Positions 1 through 7,309 of a stretch of DNA of 54,040 bases are shown here, piece by piece (within the stretch, counting starts at the first letter, position 1; every line of letters starts with the position of its first letter). Origin of the DNA: a virus. The notes beneath the pieces were generated by a model that worked only from the letters and a program-made list of their open reading frames with translations, was not told the DNA's origin and searched no databases. Where the stretch lies: IMG/VR virus record IMGVR_UViG_3300042869_000287, positions 1 to 54,040 of that record; one strand, 5' to 3'. The position numbers and the translations under genes are program-made.

Positions 1-60
1 GCGGTTTTCCGTGAAAAGTCCCTCCCAAGGGAAAAGTTGGTTAAACTCCATAAAACCGCT
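1..60 (+). other. structured element at window edge
   Basis: GCGGTTTT at 1-8 is complementary to AAAACCGC at 52-59, and TCCCT (19-23) pairs with AGGGA (28-32) inside. This is a closed, branched fold just before a terminator, so it is probably the 3' end of a transcript entering from the left. It lacks a T-loop or other tRNA signature. It may be cut by the window edge. Confidence 0.35.
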
Positions 61-66
61 CCAATT

Positions 67-100
67 AGAGGTGTTGTAGAAATACAACATCTCTTTTTTT
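67..100 (+). terminator. Rho-independent terminator
   Basis: A 12-bp stem (67-78 with 83-94, one G-U pair) is closed by a GAAA tetraloop and followed by a run of T to position 100. It ends the transcript entering from the left and isolates the CobT/CobS-like operon. Confidence 0.9.
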
Positions 101-104
101 ATGC

Positions 105-132
105 TTGCCATTTACCGTGGATACAGTATAAT
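105..132 (+). promoter_or_regulatory. sigma70-like promoter P1
   Basis: TTGCCA at 105-110 and TATAAT at 127-132 are 16 bp apart, directly after the terminator. The leader it would make contains only a 21-codon reading frame (152-217) without a Shine-Dalgarno site. Confidence 0.65.
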
Positions 133-200
133 TAAACCTTTACAGACGAACATGGACAACGGTTCCATAAGTAATACTAAAGTACTCATTTTTAAAGGGC

Positions 201-228
201 TTGCCAAATGCCCCTAATCTGTTATAAT
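201..228 (+). promoter_or_regulatory. sigma70-like promoter P2 with extended -10
   Basis: TTGCCA at 201-206 and TATAAT at 223-228 are 16 bp apart, and TG at 220-221 makes an extended -10. Transcription would start near 234-236. The ATG at 231 would then lie outside or at the very tip of the transcript, which argues that the next gene starts at the ATG at 252. Confidence 0.75.
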
Positions 229-251
229 TAATGCATACATCGGGAAACAAT

Positions 252-2540
252 ATGCAATATTCAGTAGAATCCAAATCTCAATTAGCCAAGTTGCTGGCTT
301 CAGAGAATCTTACAGTTGAACACAAAAAAGTTCAAACTGCTTCGTTCAATCTTAAAGACCGTGTTTTGACTTGTCCAATCTGGAAAGATATGACAGGCGA
401 AATGTATGACCTTATGCTTGGCCATGAGGTTGGTCATGCATTAGAAACCCCTGAAGAAGGTTGGCATGATGCTGTCAGTACAGGCAAATCACAATTCAGT
501 AAAAACTTCAAACACTTTTTGAATGTGATTGAAGATGCCCGTATCGAAAAGAAAATCAAACGTAAATTTCCAGGTATTAAACCTTCATTCATTAAAGCTT
601 ATGGTCAATTACTTGACCGTGATTTTTTCGGTATTAAAAATGAAGATGTAAATGCTTTGCCATTTATTGACCGATTAAATTTGTTTACTAAAGGTGGTTA
701 TAATCTTGGTATTAAATTTAATACTGAAGAAGAACCATTATTGCGTGAGGTAGAATCTTGCGAAACATGGGAAGATGTTGTTCGAGTTACTGGTGCAATC
801 TTTGATTACTCTAAAAAAGAACAGCAAGATATTAATAAAATCCAACAAGATATTGAATTCGGTAATTATAGAGAATCAGATAATGGTGATTATGATTATA
901 GTGATGATGAATATGAGTATGAAGAATCTGATGGAGAATCTGATGGTACCGAAAGTGTAAAAGGAAATGATGAAACAGATTCTGATGATGAAGATGATTA
1001 TGTAAACGAAATTAATCGTAATAAAGAAACATCCAATTCTGATGGTTATTATGATAACTTTGAACCAACATGCGAAACTGATGAAACGTTCCGTGATAAT
1101 GAAGCTCTGTTATTAGATGCAAAAAGCAAAGAATTTGTTTATGTTAATATCCCAAAATTCTACCCACAACATTCAATTACATCATACAAACGTGTACATG
1201 AATTAATGGAGAATCACTGGACAAAATATTATGAAAATACTATTCCTGAGCACAGAAGTTTTCAAGATTCATTATTGAAAGAATTTAAAAATCGTAATGA
1301 CCGTTATGTGTCTTTACTTGCCAAAGAATTTGAAATGCGTAAAGCTGCCTCCAAGTTCTCTAAACAAAAGATATCGGAGACTGGTGATATTGATATCTCC
1401 CGCATTTACAAATATCAAGTTGATGATAATATCTTCCGTAAAATGATGCGTATACCAAAAGGCAAGTCACACGGATTGGTTTTGTTACTTGACCGTTCTG
1501 GTTCTATGGACGGCAATATGCAAAGTTCAATTGAACAGATTTTGATTCTAACCATGTTCTGCCGCAAAGTGAATATTCCTTTTGTTGTTTATGGTTTTGG
1601 CAATTGCACTTTCTCTAGAGGTATGGATTTAGGTGATAGCGTTGTTCAGAAACCATCCTTCTCAAGAGGTGAGAAAGATTTGTATTTGTCTGATGTTTAT
1701 ATGCGTGAGTATATGAATTCACGTATGGGTAATGCTGAGTTTAATCGTTGCCTTCGTAATATGATTTCATTAATGCATTCTTATATGCCACGTTTTTCAC
1801 GTAAGATTGACAGACCATTATCAGAAACATTATCTAATACACCAATGGTTGAAGCTATGATTGCTTCTCGGTATATTACTAATGAATTCCGCAAAGTGAA
1901 TAATCTTGATATTGTTAACATGATATTAATTCATGATGGCGATGCTGATAGTATTTCTGGTTATTTTACTGGCGAAAATAATGATTATGGTTCACCAAGA
2001 TTTGATTATTTTAATGTTAAAACACAATCAGTAGTTATTCGTGATACCGAATCTAAATTCGAAACACTTTTGGTAAATGAAGAACAATCTAAAGATGATG
2101 ATCCAATGCGTACAGGAATTTTTAATTGGTATCGCCACGTTACTGGTGCAAAGATTGTTGGTTTCTTTTTGATTGGTACAGGTGTTGGTGCAAGAGCTGC
2201 TATTCAACGCAAGTATATTTCTGGTAATGAAACACCAGAAACTAAAGAAGAAAAATATGATTATAACAGGTCACACAATCGTTGGTTGCGTGAGAAAGAA
2301 GAAGCACGTGAAATGCTCAAAGTGATTAAAGCAGCCAAGTTTTTGGAATCCAAAAATAAAGGTTACAATAAGTTCTTTTTGATTCCTGGTGGAAGTGATT
2401 TAGATGTTGAAGATGATGAATTGTCCGTTGAAGGCAATGTCACTGCTGCTAAATTGCGTACCGCATTTATCAAAATGAATAAGAAAAAACAGGTAAGCCG
2501 TGTCTTGGTTAACCGTTTCATTGGTGAAATCGCAATGTAA
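252..2540 (+). CDS. CobT-like VWA protein with metalloprotease motif
   Basis: The 762-residue product has three visible parts. Residues 58-62 read HEVGH, a zincin HExxH motif, followed near residue 94 by NVIEDARIE, whose Glu could be the third zinc ligand. Residues about 215-280 are a very acidic Asp/Glu/Ser/Tyr linker. Near residue 414, DRSGSMDG is a MIDAS DxSxS motif that opens a VWA domain. This architecture resembles CobT, the VWA partner of the CobS AAA+ ATPase in aerobic cobaltochelatase, and MoxR-associated VWA proteins. The CobS-like partner is the next gene, with its own promoter. No CobN is present, so cobalt chelation is unlikely; a role in remodelling or cleaving a protein complex is inferred. 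I chose ATG 252 over ATG 231 because promoter P2 would start transcription near 234-236. Confidence 0.85.
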   Translation: MQYSVESKSQLAKLLASENLTVEHKKVQTASFNLKDRVLTCPIWKDMTGEMYDLMLGHEVGHALETPEEGWHDAVSTGKSQFSKNFKHFLNVIEDARIEKKIKRKFPGIKPSFIKAYGQLLDRDFFGIKNEDVNALPFIDRLNLFTKGGYNLGIKFNTEEEPLLREVESCETWEDVVRVTGAIFDYSKKEQQDINKIQQDIEFGNYRESDNGDYDYSDDEYEYEESDGESDGTESVKGNDETDSDDEDDYVNEINRNKETSNSDGYYDNFEPTCETDETFRDNEALLLDAKSKEFVYVNIPKFYPQHSITSYKRVHELMENHWTKYYENTIPEHRSFQDSLLKEFKNRNDRYVSLLAKEFEMRKAASKFSKQKISETGDIDISRIYKYQVDDNIFRKMMRIPKGKSHGLVLLLDRSGSMDGNMQSSIEQILILTMFCRKVNIPFVVYGFGNCTFSRGMDLGDSVVQKPSFSRGEKDLYLSDVYMREYMNSRMGNAEFNRCLRNMISLMHSYMPRFSRKIDRPLSETLSNTPMVEAMIASRYITNEFRKVNNLDIVNMILIHDGDADSISGYFTGENNDYGSPRFDYFNVKTQSVVIRDTESKFETLLVNEEQSKDDDPMRTGIFNWYRHVTGAKIVGFFLIGTGVGARAAIQRKYISGNETPETKEEKYDYNRSHNRWLREKEEAREMLKVIKAAKFLESKNKGYNKFFLIPGGSDLDVEDDELSVEGNVTAAKLRTAFIKMNKKKQVSRVLVNRFIGEIAM

Positions 2541-2549
2541 TACTAAAGT

Positions 2550-2577
2550 AGTACTGTTGTTTTTATGCAACAGTACT
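2550..2577 (+). terminator. stem-loop after the CobT-like gene
   Basis: A perfect 10-bp stem (2550-2559 with 2568-2577) has a T-rich 8-nt loop. No T-run follows, so termination may be weak. The next promoter starts 2 nt later. Confidence 0.5.
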
Positions 2578-2578
2578 A

Positions 2579-2606
2579 TTGACAAATGCTGTGGTTTTGA
2601 TATAAT
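2579..2606 (+). promoter_or_regulatory. sigma70 promoter of the CobS-like gene
   Basis: TTGACA at 2579-2584 and TATAAT at 2601-2606 are 16 bp apart, with TG at 2598-2599 as an extended -10. The start would be near 2613, about 28 nt before the ATG at 2641. Confidence 0.85.
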
Positions 2607-2640
2607 TGGTATATTGAATTGATTGATGGAGTTATTCGTA

Positions 2641-3825
2641 ATGCGTGGTATTCAAACTGACAAACGTGAGAAGTTTATTTCTATTGCCTCTGCTACAGGC
2701 AAAAGTATTTTTACACTACAGGACATTAAAGACCTTTGTGTAGAAAATGATATTAAGTTACCCCAGTGGTATTTGAAAGATATGGACTTCCGTGCAGGTC
2801 GTGGTCTATATAAAGTTCCCTCTAATAATGCCAGTGTAGTTAACATGGCAGCTGCACAAGTTTTGCAAATGAAAAAATCTGAACCTGTTGTTTCCAGTGG
2901 CAATCGTATTGCAAATATTGTTACTGACCTTGAAACTGAAAATCTAGTTCCAAAAACATATAGCAATTATGTTCCCTTTGGTAACTTTGATGATTTGCTT
3001 TCCGTTGTACAAAGCAAATTGTTTTTCCCAATTTTTATTACTGGTCAATCTGGCAACGGCAAAACAATGTCAGTTGAACAAGCTTGCGCTAAAGCAAAAC
3101 GTAAATTTGTTTGCGTATCAATGACACCTGATACCGATGAAAGTGATTTGCTTGGCAATTATGTTTTGATTAATGGTCAAATGGAATGGCGTGATGGTCC
3201 AGTTACCGTTGCGGCTCGACAAGGCGCTGTGCTGTGTATTGATGAAATTGATTATGGTGCTCAGAATCTGTCCTGCCTGCAACGTGTTTTAGAAGGCAGA
3301 CCTTTCTTGCTTAAAAAGAAGAATGAAATGGTTGCACCTGCTGAAGGTTTTACAATTGTGGCTACTGCCAATACAAAAGGTAAAGGCTCAGAAGATGGTC
3401 GTTACATGTTCACCAATGTTTTGAATGAGGCTTTCCTCGAACGTTTCTTGAATACATATGAGCAAGAGTTTCCTCCAATCAACATTGAGAAGAAAATCAT
3501 TAAGAAAGAATTGGCTTCATTGAACCGTTCTGATGATGAGTTTGCCGAAAAGTTGGTAACATGGGCTGATGTAATCCGTAAAACGTTTGCTGAAGGTGGT
3601 GTTGATGAAATTATTTCTACCCGCCGTCTGGTTCACATTTGCAAAACGTACTCTGTGCATGGCGACCGCATGAAAGCAATTGCTCTCTGCTTGAACCGTT
3701 TTGATACCGATACCAAGTTATCGTTTATTGACCTGTACGCCAAGTTAGATGCTGGTGCCAATACCAGTAACCAACAAGTGAACGTAGAAGCAGTCTCGGC
3801 AAACAGTGATGAAGTACCATTCTAA
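2641..3825 (+). CDS. cobS: CobS-like MoxR-type AAA+ ATPase
   Basis: The 394-residue AAA+ ATPase has a Walker A motif GQSGNGKT near residues 135-142 and a Walker B CIDEID near 199-204, followed by an ATANTKG stretch typical of sensor 1 in the MoxR/CobS group. CobS-like genes are common in aquatic T4-like phages. Lying next to the CobT-like VWA gene, it should form the ATPase ring of a MoxR-VWA pair whose target is unknown. The start at 2641 is set by GGAG at 2628-2631, 9 nt upstream; in-frame TTG 2623 and ATG 2626 lack a good site. The C-terminus reads SDEVPF, like the tail of bacterial SSB (DDDIPF). The true cobaltochelatase function is doubtful in a phage without CobN. Confidence 0.88.
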   Translation: MRGIQTDKREKFISIASATGKSIFTLQDIKDLCVENDIKLPQWYLKDMDFRAGRGLYKVPSNNASVVNMAAAQVLQMKKSEPVVSSGNRIANIVTDLETENLVPKTYSNYVPFGNFDDLLSVVQSKLFFPIFITGQSGNGKTMSVEQACAKAKRKFVCVSMTPDTDESDLLGNYVLINGQMEWRDGPVTVAARQGAVLCIDEIDYGAQNLSCLQRVLEGRPFLLKKKNEMVAPAEGFTIVATANTKGKGSEDGRYMFTNVLNEAFLERFLNTYEQEFPPINIEKKIIKKELASLNRSDDEFAEKLVTWADVIRKTFAEGGVDEIISTRRLVHICKTYSVHGDRMKAIALCLNRFDTDTKLSFIDLYAKLDAGANTSNQQVNVEAVSANSDEVPF

Positions 3826-3839
3826 TTGCCTAAAAACTG

Positions 3840-3868
3840 TTGACAAGTGTTAATAGTTTTGTTATAAT
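3840..3868 (+). promoter_or_regulatory. consensus sigma70 promoter
   Basis: TTGACA at 3840-3845 and TATAAT at 3863-3868 have the ideal 17-bp spacer, and TG at 3860-3861 adds an extended -10. All elements match consensus, so this is likely one of the strongest promoters in the window. Confidence 0.93.
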
Positions 3869-3873
3869 AGAAT

Positions 3874-3901
3874 TTCTGAGAGAATGAACCACCTCTCAGA
3901 A
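3874..3901 (+). promoter_or_regulatory. 5' leader stem-loop
   Basis: A perfect 9-bp stem (3874-3882 with 3893-3901) with a 10-nt loop begins at the predicted transcription start of the upstream promoter. A hairpin at the very 5' end often protects an mRNA from decay. No ligand-binding motif is visible. Confidence 0.55.
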
Positions 3902-3948
3902 TTATTTGAAGTGTGGTTCGTTTTTATTATTTAAATTTTGGAGTTATT

Positions 3949-4221
3949 ATGTCCGCTAAAGCAAAAATCTTGTCCTACTTGAGCAAATCTGATGGTTACA
4001 ACACGTTGACCGTTAATCAAGCTCGTGCTCGTTTCAACGTTCAGAACGTTGCTGCTCGCATTAATGAATTGCGTGAAGAAGGTCATGCTATTTACTTGAA
4101 CACCCGTATCAAGTCTGATGGCGAGAAAGTTTCTTTCTATCGTTTAGGCACACCAACTAAGCGCCAAGTTGCTGCTGGCTTGCAAGCACTTCGCACTGCA
4201 GGAATGTCAACATTCGCCTAA
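3949..4221 (+). CDS. small winged-helix/HTH protein
   Basis: The 90-residue basic protein carries a predicted helix-turn-helix: residues about 17-45 contain TVNQARARF and VAARINELREEG, the pattern of small HTH proteins common in T4-like phages, followed by a likely beta wing with HAIYLNTRI. It may bind DNA as a regulator; the target is unknown. Start 3949 follows GGAG at 3940-3943; an in-frame upstream ATG at 3913 lacks a ribosome site and follows the leader hairpin. It is a one-gene transcription unit, with a consensus promoter in front and a strong terminator behind, which implies high independent expression. Confidence 0.8.
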   Translation: MSAKAKILSYLSKSDGYNTLTVNQARARFNVQNVAARINELREEGHAIYLNTRIKSDGEKVSFYRLGTPTKRQVAAGLQALRTAGMSTFA

Positions 4222-4238
4222 AAGAGTAGTCTCTTTGT

Positions 4239-4280
4239 AAGAGGAGTAGGATATATAAGTATATCCCTCCTCTTTTTTTT
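4239..4280 (+). terminator. strong Rho-independent terminator
   Basis: AAGAGGAG (4239-4246) pairs with CTCCTCTT (4267-4274), continued inside by GGATATA (4249-4255) with TATATCC (4260-4266). A run of T reaches 4280. It ends the HTH gene; the next gene starts 13 nt later without a visible promoter, so that gene depends on read-through or a promoter I cannot recognise. Confidence 0.92.
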
Positions 4281-4292
4281 ATGGAATAAATT

Positions 4293-5108
4293 ATGGAAAT
4301 ACAAGTCAAAGTTGAAGATTTGAAAAAGAATAAACTCTTTGTGGCTACACCAATGTATGGTGGCATGGCACACGGGTTATACCTGAAGTCTTGTTTAGAC
4401 CTTCAAGGTATTATGTCACGTTATGGTGTTGATGTTAAGTTCTCTTTCCTATTTAATGAATCACTTATTACACGTGCAAGAAACTACCTCGTAGATGAAT
4501 TCTTGCGCTCAGATTGCACACACTTATTGTTTTTGGATTCCGATATTCATTACAACCCACAAGATGTTGTAGCATTATTGGCATTAGACAAAGATGTTAT
4601 TGGTGGTCCTTACCCCAAGAAATCAATCAATTGGAATAACATTGCACATGCCGCACGTAATCATCCAGATTTGGAACCACGTGAATTGGAAACATTGGTT
4701 GGTGAATATGTCTTCAACGTTGTTAAAGGCACATCACAATTCTCAGTTACCGAACCACTTGAAGTATTGGAAATTGGTACTGGTTTTATGTTGGTTAAAC
4801 GTGAAGTCTTTGATAAGATGGCTGTCGAGTATCCAAACATTCGTTACAAACCAGACCACGTTGGTCAGGCGCACTTTGATGGTTCACGTTACATTCATGC
4901 TTACTTTGATACTGTAATTGACACCAAAGAGTCCATTACAGGCGGTGGTTCAGAACGTTATCTAAGTGAAGATTACATGTTCTGCCAGATGTGGCGTAAG
5001 ATGGGTGGAGATATCTTCTTGTGCCCATGGATGAAGACACAACACATTGGTACATATGCCTTCTCAGGCAATATGCCAAAAGTAGCAGAGTTAACTGGTA
5101 GGTTATAA
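4293..5108 (+). CDS. GT-A type glycosyltransferase
   Basis: The 271-residue protein has a GT-A fold pattern: an N-terminal strand LFVATPMYGG, then FLDSDIHYN near residues 80-88 with the DxD-type metal/nucleotide-sugar site, and CTHLLFLDSD typical of family 2-like transferases. It probably transfers a sugar from a nucleotide-sugar to an unknown acceptor, perhaps phage DNA, a virion protein or host surface sugar. It sits among replication genes, not in the sugar island at 37-43 kb, which makes DNA or an early host target conceivable; this is inference. It overlaps the next gene by one base (TAATG). Confidence 0.8.
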   Translation: MEIQVKVEDLKKNKLFVATPMYGGMAHGLYLKSCLDLQGIMSRYGVDVKFSFLFNESLITRARNYLVDEFLRSDCTHLLFLDSDIHYNPQDVVALLALDKDVIGGPYPKKSINWNNIAHAARNHPDLEPRELETLVGEYVFNVVKGTSQFSVTEPLEVLEIGTGFMLVKREVFDKMAVEYPNIRYKPDHVGQAHFDGSRYIHAYFDTVIDTKESITGGGSERYLSEDYMFCQMWRKMGGDIFLCPWMKTQHIGTYAFSGNMPKVAELTGRL

Positions 5109-5410
5109 TGGCTACTGGTCGTAAGTTTGATGGTGGCAAACTAGAATATGGTTTGTTGCCACCTCTTGCGCTAGAGGAGACGGTTAAAGTTCTCACCTTT
5201 GGTGCTCAAAAGTATGAACGTGATAATTGGCAAAAGGTACCTGAATCTAAACGCAGGTATTTTGATGCATTACAACGGCATCTTTGGGCATGGAAACAAG
5301 GTGAGCAACTTGACCCCGAATCTGGCATACATCACTTGGCTCATGCAATGTGTTGTCTCATGTTTTTATATGAGCATGACATTAAATATTCGCTTGACAA
5401 AGACAAGTAA
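5108..5410 (+). CDS. dATP/dGTP diphosphohydrolase-like protein
   Basis: The 100-residue protein matches the small phage family called dATP/dGTP diphosphohydrolase N-terminal domain: GRKFDGGKLEYGLLPP at the start, VLTFGAQKYERDNW, the helix RRYFDALQRHLWAWKQGE and DPESGIHHLAHAMCC. Family members are all-alpha, metal-dependent and related to MazG-type hydrolases; the acidic and His residues around 74-79 would bind metal. It may adjust purine dNTP pools during replication. In some phages related enzymes remove dATP so that 2-aminoadenine can replace adenine, but I see no PurZ here. The promoter of gp45 lies inside its last codons. Confidence 0.8.
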   Translation: MATGRKFDGGKLEYGLLPPLALEETVKVLTFGAQKYERDNWQKVPESKRRYFDALQRHLWAWKQGEQLDPESGIHHLAHAMCCLMFLYEHDIKYSLDKDK

Positions 5411-5422
5411 ACCATATATAAT
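5394..5422 (+). promoter_or_regulatory. sigma70 promoter of gp45
   Basis: TTGACA at 5394-5399 and TATAAT at 5417-5422 have a 17-bp spacer. The -35 box lies inside the 3' end of the preceding gene. Confidence 0.88.
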
Positions 5423-5441
5423 TAATTTTTTGGAGTATATT

Positions 5442-6125
5442 ATGAAACTATCGAATGACACACTGAACGTACTGAAAAACTTCGGTGCAATTAACCAAGG
5501 TATTTACTTTCGCAAAGGTAATACATTGAAGACCATGTCTTCACACAAAAACATCCTAGCACAGGTCAACATCACTGAAGATGTTCCTGCTGACTTTGGT
5601 GTCTATGACCTTAACAATTTCTTATCTGTTGTATCGTTGCACAAAGACGATACCACGTTTGAGTTTGATGACAAACATGTTGTGATTGTTGGCAACAAAG
5701 GTCGTTCTAAAATTAAGTATCGTTTCTGTGACCCTACTATGATTGTTACAGCACCAGAGAAAGAATTGCAGGTACCAAACCCTGAGATTACTTTCACCTT
5801 GACTGCTGAAGATTTGGATTGGGTACTACGTGCAGCTAACGTATTGTCGTCACCGCAAATTGCCGTTGAATCTGATGGTACCAAAATCAATTTGATTACA
5901 CTAGATACAACCAATGATGCAGCGCATACTGATTGCCTTGAACTTGGTGAAGGCAATGGTACGAAATACAAAATGATTTTCCGTACAGAAAACATTAGTA
6001 AGGTTATGCCTGGAACTTATGATGTGAATATTTCTTCTAAAGGTATTTCACACCTACGTAATAAGGGCAAAGATTTGCAATATTGGATTACTACCGAAGC
6101 CGGTTCAAAGTTTTCTAAAGAATAA
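5442..6125 (+). CDS. 45: DNA polymerase sliding clamp (gp45-like)
   Basis: The 227-residue product is almost exactly the length of T4 gp45 (228) and has its pattern: MKLSNDTLNVLKNFGAIN at the start, two clamp repeats and a C-terminal strand set ending KGISHLRNKGKDLQYWI. Three copies form a ring that tethers polymerase gp43 to DNA; in T4 it also activates late transcription through gp33/gp55. It is loaded by gp44/gp62, encoded 1-3 kb downstream. ATG 5442 is chosen for its GGAG site 8 nt upstream and the length match; the frame is open much further upstream. Its own consensus promoter suggests strong, separate expression. Confidence 0.93.
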   Translation: MKLSNDTLNVLKNFGAINQGIYFRKGNTLKTMSSHKNILAQVNITEDVPADFGVYDLNNFLSVVSLHKDDTTFEFDDKHVVIVGNKGRSKIKYRFCDPTMIVTAPEKELQVPNPEITFTLTAEDLDWVLRAANVLSSPQIAVESDGTKINLITLDTTNDAAHTDCLELGEGNGTKYKMIFRTENISKVMPGTYDVNISSKGISHLRNKGKDLQYWITTEAGSKFSKE

Positions 6126-6159
6126 GCATATATAAATGTGAGGACCTTCCCTCGTAACC

Positions 6160-6203
6160 AAAACTTGGTAGTTTGTTAGAAGATTTTTCTACCTACCAGT
6201 TTT
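6160..6203 (+). promoter_or_regulatory. stem-loop between gp45 and ParB-like gene
   Basis: AAAACTTGGTAG (6160-6171) pairs with CTACCAGTTTT (6193-6203) with one bulged base and a T-rich loop. It could be a weak terminator or part of the next gene's leader. No convincing promoter is visible in this 97-nt gap. Confidence 0.45.
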
Positions 6204-6222
6204 AAATTTATGGAGAAAACAT

Positions 6223-7245
6223 ATGACAAACCCAAACTTTAACTATAAAAATATTGATCCTGAGCTTTGCACTTTTGGAAAAATTAATTCACCCGGAACT
6301 AAATTCGTAAATCGAATCAAAATTAAACTTTCTGAAATCTATGTTGCACCAATTAAGAGTGACAATTCTGTCCGCTCTAAAGGTAAAAACGTAATGCACA
6401 TTCAAAGATTGGAACAATCCTTCAAACAAGGCATTGATTATTCACAGATGCCACTTACGGTTCGCATCAAATCAAGAAATGAGAATGGTGAAATTACCAA
6501 GTATGAATTGGTAACTGGTAATCACAGATTTGAGGCCTTGCGTAATTTAGGATTTGATGAATGGATTTTCGATGTATATGAAATTCCATTTGGTTCTTCT
6601 TATGGTTATGAAGATGCAATTCGCACCTTTCAATTAAAAGAAAACAACTTTGCACCTAATTTAGCTTCAACAGAAGATGATGTAGTCAATGTTATTGTTC
6701 GTTTGATTGAACACAAATCAAAATTGGTTCTTCCAGAAGAACAGAGTATTGTTGATTATGTGAATGAAGTATGCACTTATATGCATGGCCAAACCAAATC
6801 TAAAATCGTTAGAGATGTTGTTCGCAAATTAAAAAATACTGGATGTGCTGTTGCTCAAGATGTGGTAACTTATACTGCAACTGATGTAAATGATTTCATT
6901 TCAAAGACAACCAAATATGTTGTTTCTGGCAACTATGACCACAATTTACAAATGAATGGTTGGTCTGTATTGGAAGGATATGAATATGAGATGATGATGA
7001 ACGCCATTAAGAAATTTGGTGAATCAGGCAACGAATCGTATTTTACTTTACACACAAAATCACCTACTGAAAAGTATGGTGTAGTTGAACGCCGTAATAA
7101 GATGATTGAAACATTCCAAAACCTGGAAGATTCTCTACTTAAGGTGTTTGATTATTATGAAAAGAATGGTAAATTCCCATGGCACATTGAAGGTTTCTTA
7201 CCGCAAGATGTGAAAAGTGGTGAATCGGAATATATACCATTCTAA
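6223..7245 (+). CDS. ParB/sulfiredoxin-fold protein with SSB-like tail
   Basis: The 340-residue protein has a ParB-like N-terminal domain: KIKLSEIYVAPIK, then LRNLG preceded by VTGNHRFEA near residues 96-110, the ParB box that in ParB proteins binds CTP or, in nuclease relatives, acts on DNA. The rest is not recognisable. It lies between the clamp and clamp-loader genes, so a job at the replication fork is likely. The C-terminus ends GESEYIPF, close to the SSB tail pattern, as does the CobS-like protein. Start 6223 has GGAG 8 nt upstream. I cannot tell a nuclease from a DNA-binding regulator. Confidence 0.75.
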   Translation: MTNPNFNYKNIDPELCTFGKINSPGTKFVNRIKIKLSEIYVAPIKSDNSVRSKGKNVMHIQRLEQSFKQGIDYSQMPLTVRIKSRNENGEITKYELVTGNHRFEALRNLGFDEWIFDVYEIPFGSSYGYEDAIRTFQLKENNFAPNLASTEDDVVNVIVRLIEHKSKLVLPEEQSIVDYVNEVCTYMHGQTKSKIVRDVVRKLKNTGCAVAQDVVTYTATDVNDFISKTTKYVVSGNYDHNLQMNGWSVLEGYEYEMMMNAIKKFGESGNESYFTLHTKSPTEKYGVVERRNKMIETFQNLEDSLLKVFDYYEKNGKFPWHIEGFLPQDVKSGESEYIPF

Positions 7246-7251
7246 TTTGAC

Positions 7252-7280
7252 TTGACACGGCCTTCGGGTCGTGTTATAAT
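7252..7280 (+). promoter_or_regulatory. consensus sigma70 promoter of clamp loader
   Basis: TTGACA (7252-7257), 17-bp spacer, TATAAT (7275-7280), with TG at 7272-7273 as extended -10. The spacer contains a UUCG hairpin listed separately. Confidence 0.93.
7254..7275 (+). terminator. UUCG stem-loop inside the promoter spacer
   Basis: Bases 7255-7262 pair with 7267-7274 (eight pairs, one G-U) around a TTCG tetraloop; 7254/7275 add a G-U pair. A T-rich stretch follows. The hairpin would end the ParB-like transcript, and the same bases are the -35 to -10 spacer of the next promoter. Confidence 0.65.
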
Positions 7281-7309
7281 TTATTTTTATATTATGAAAG
7301 TTGTGAATC

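Noticed and set aside
1-60. tRNA gene at the left edge
   Set aside because: The ends are complementary over 8 bp, but no T-loop, anticodon arm or CCA-like end fits; the inner hairpin is only 5 bp.
152-217. 21-codon leader peptide before the CobT-like gene
   Set aside because: No Shine-Dalgarno site and no regulatory codon run; it looks like chance in a leader.
2623-2640. Upstream TTG/ATG starts for the CobS-like gene
   Set aside because: The GGAG site lies between them and ATG 2641, which is the only start with proper spacing.
252-3825. Cobalamin biosynthesis genes
   Set aside because: CobS/CobT likeness is real, but no CobN or other pathway gene is present, and both domains occur in many MoxR-VWA systems with other jobs.
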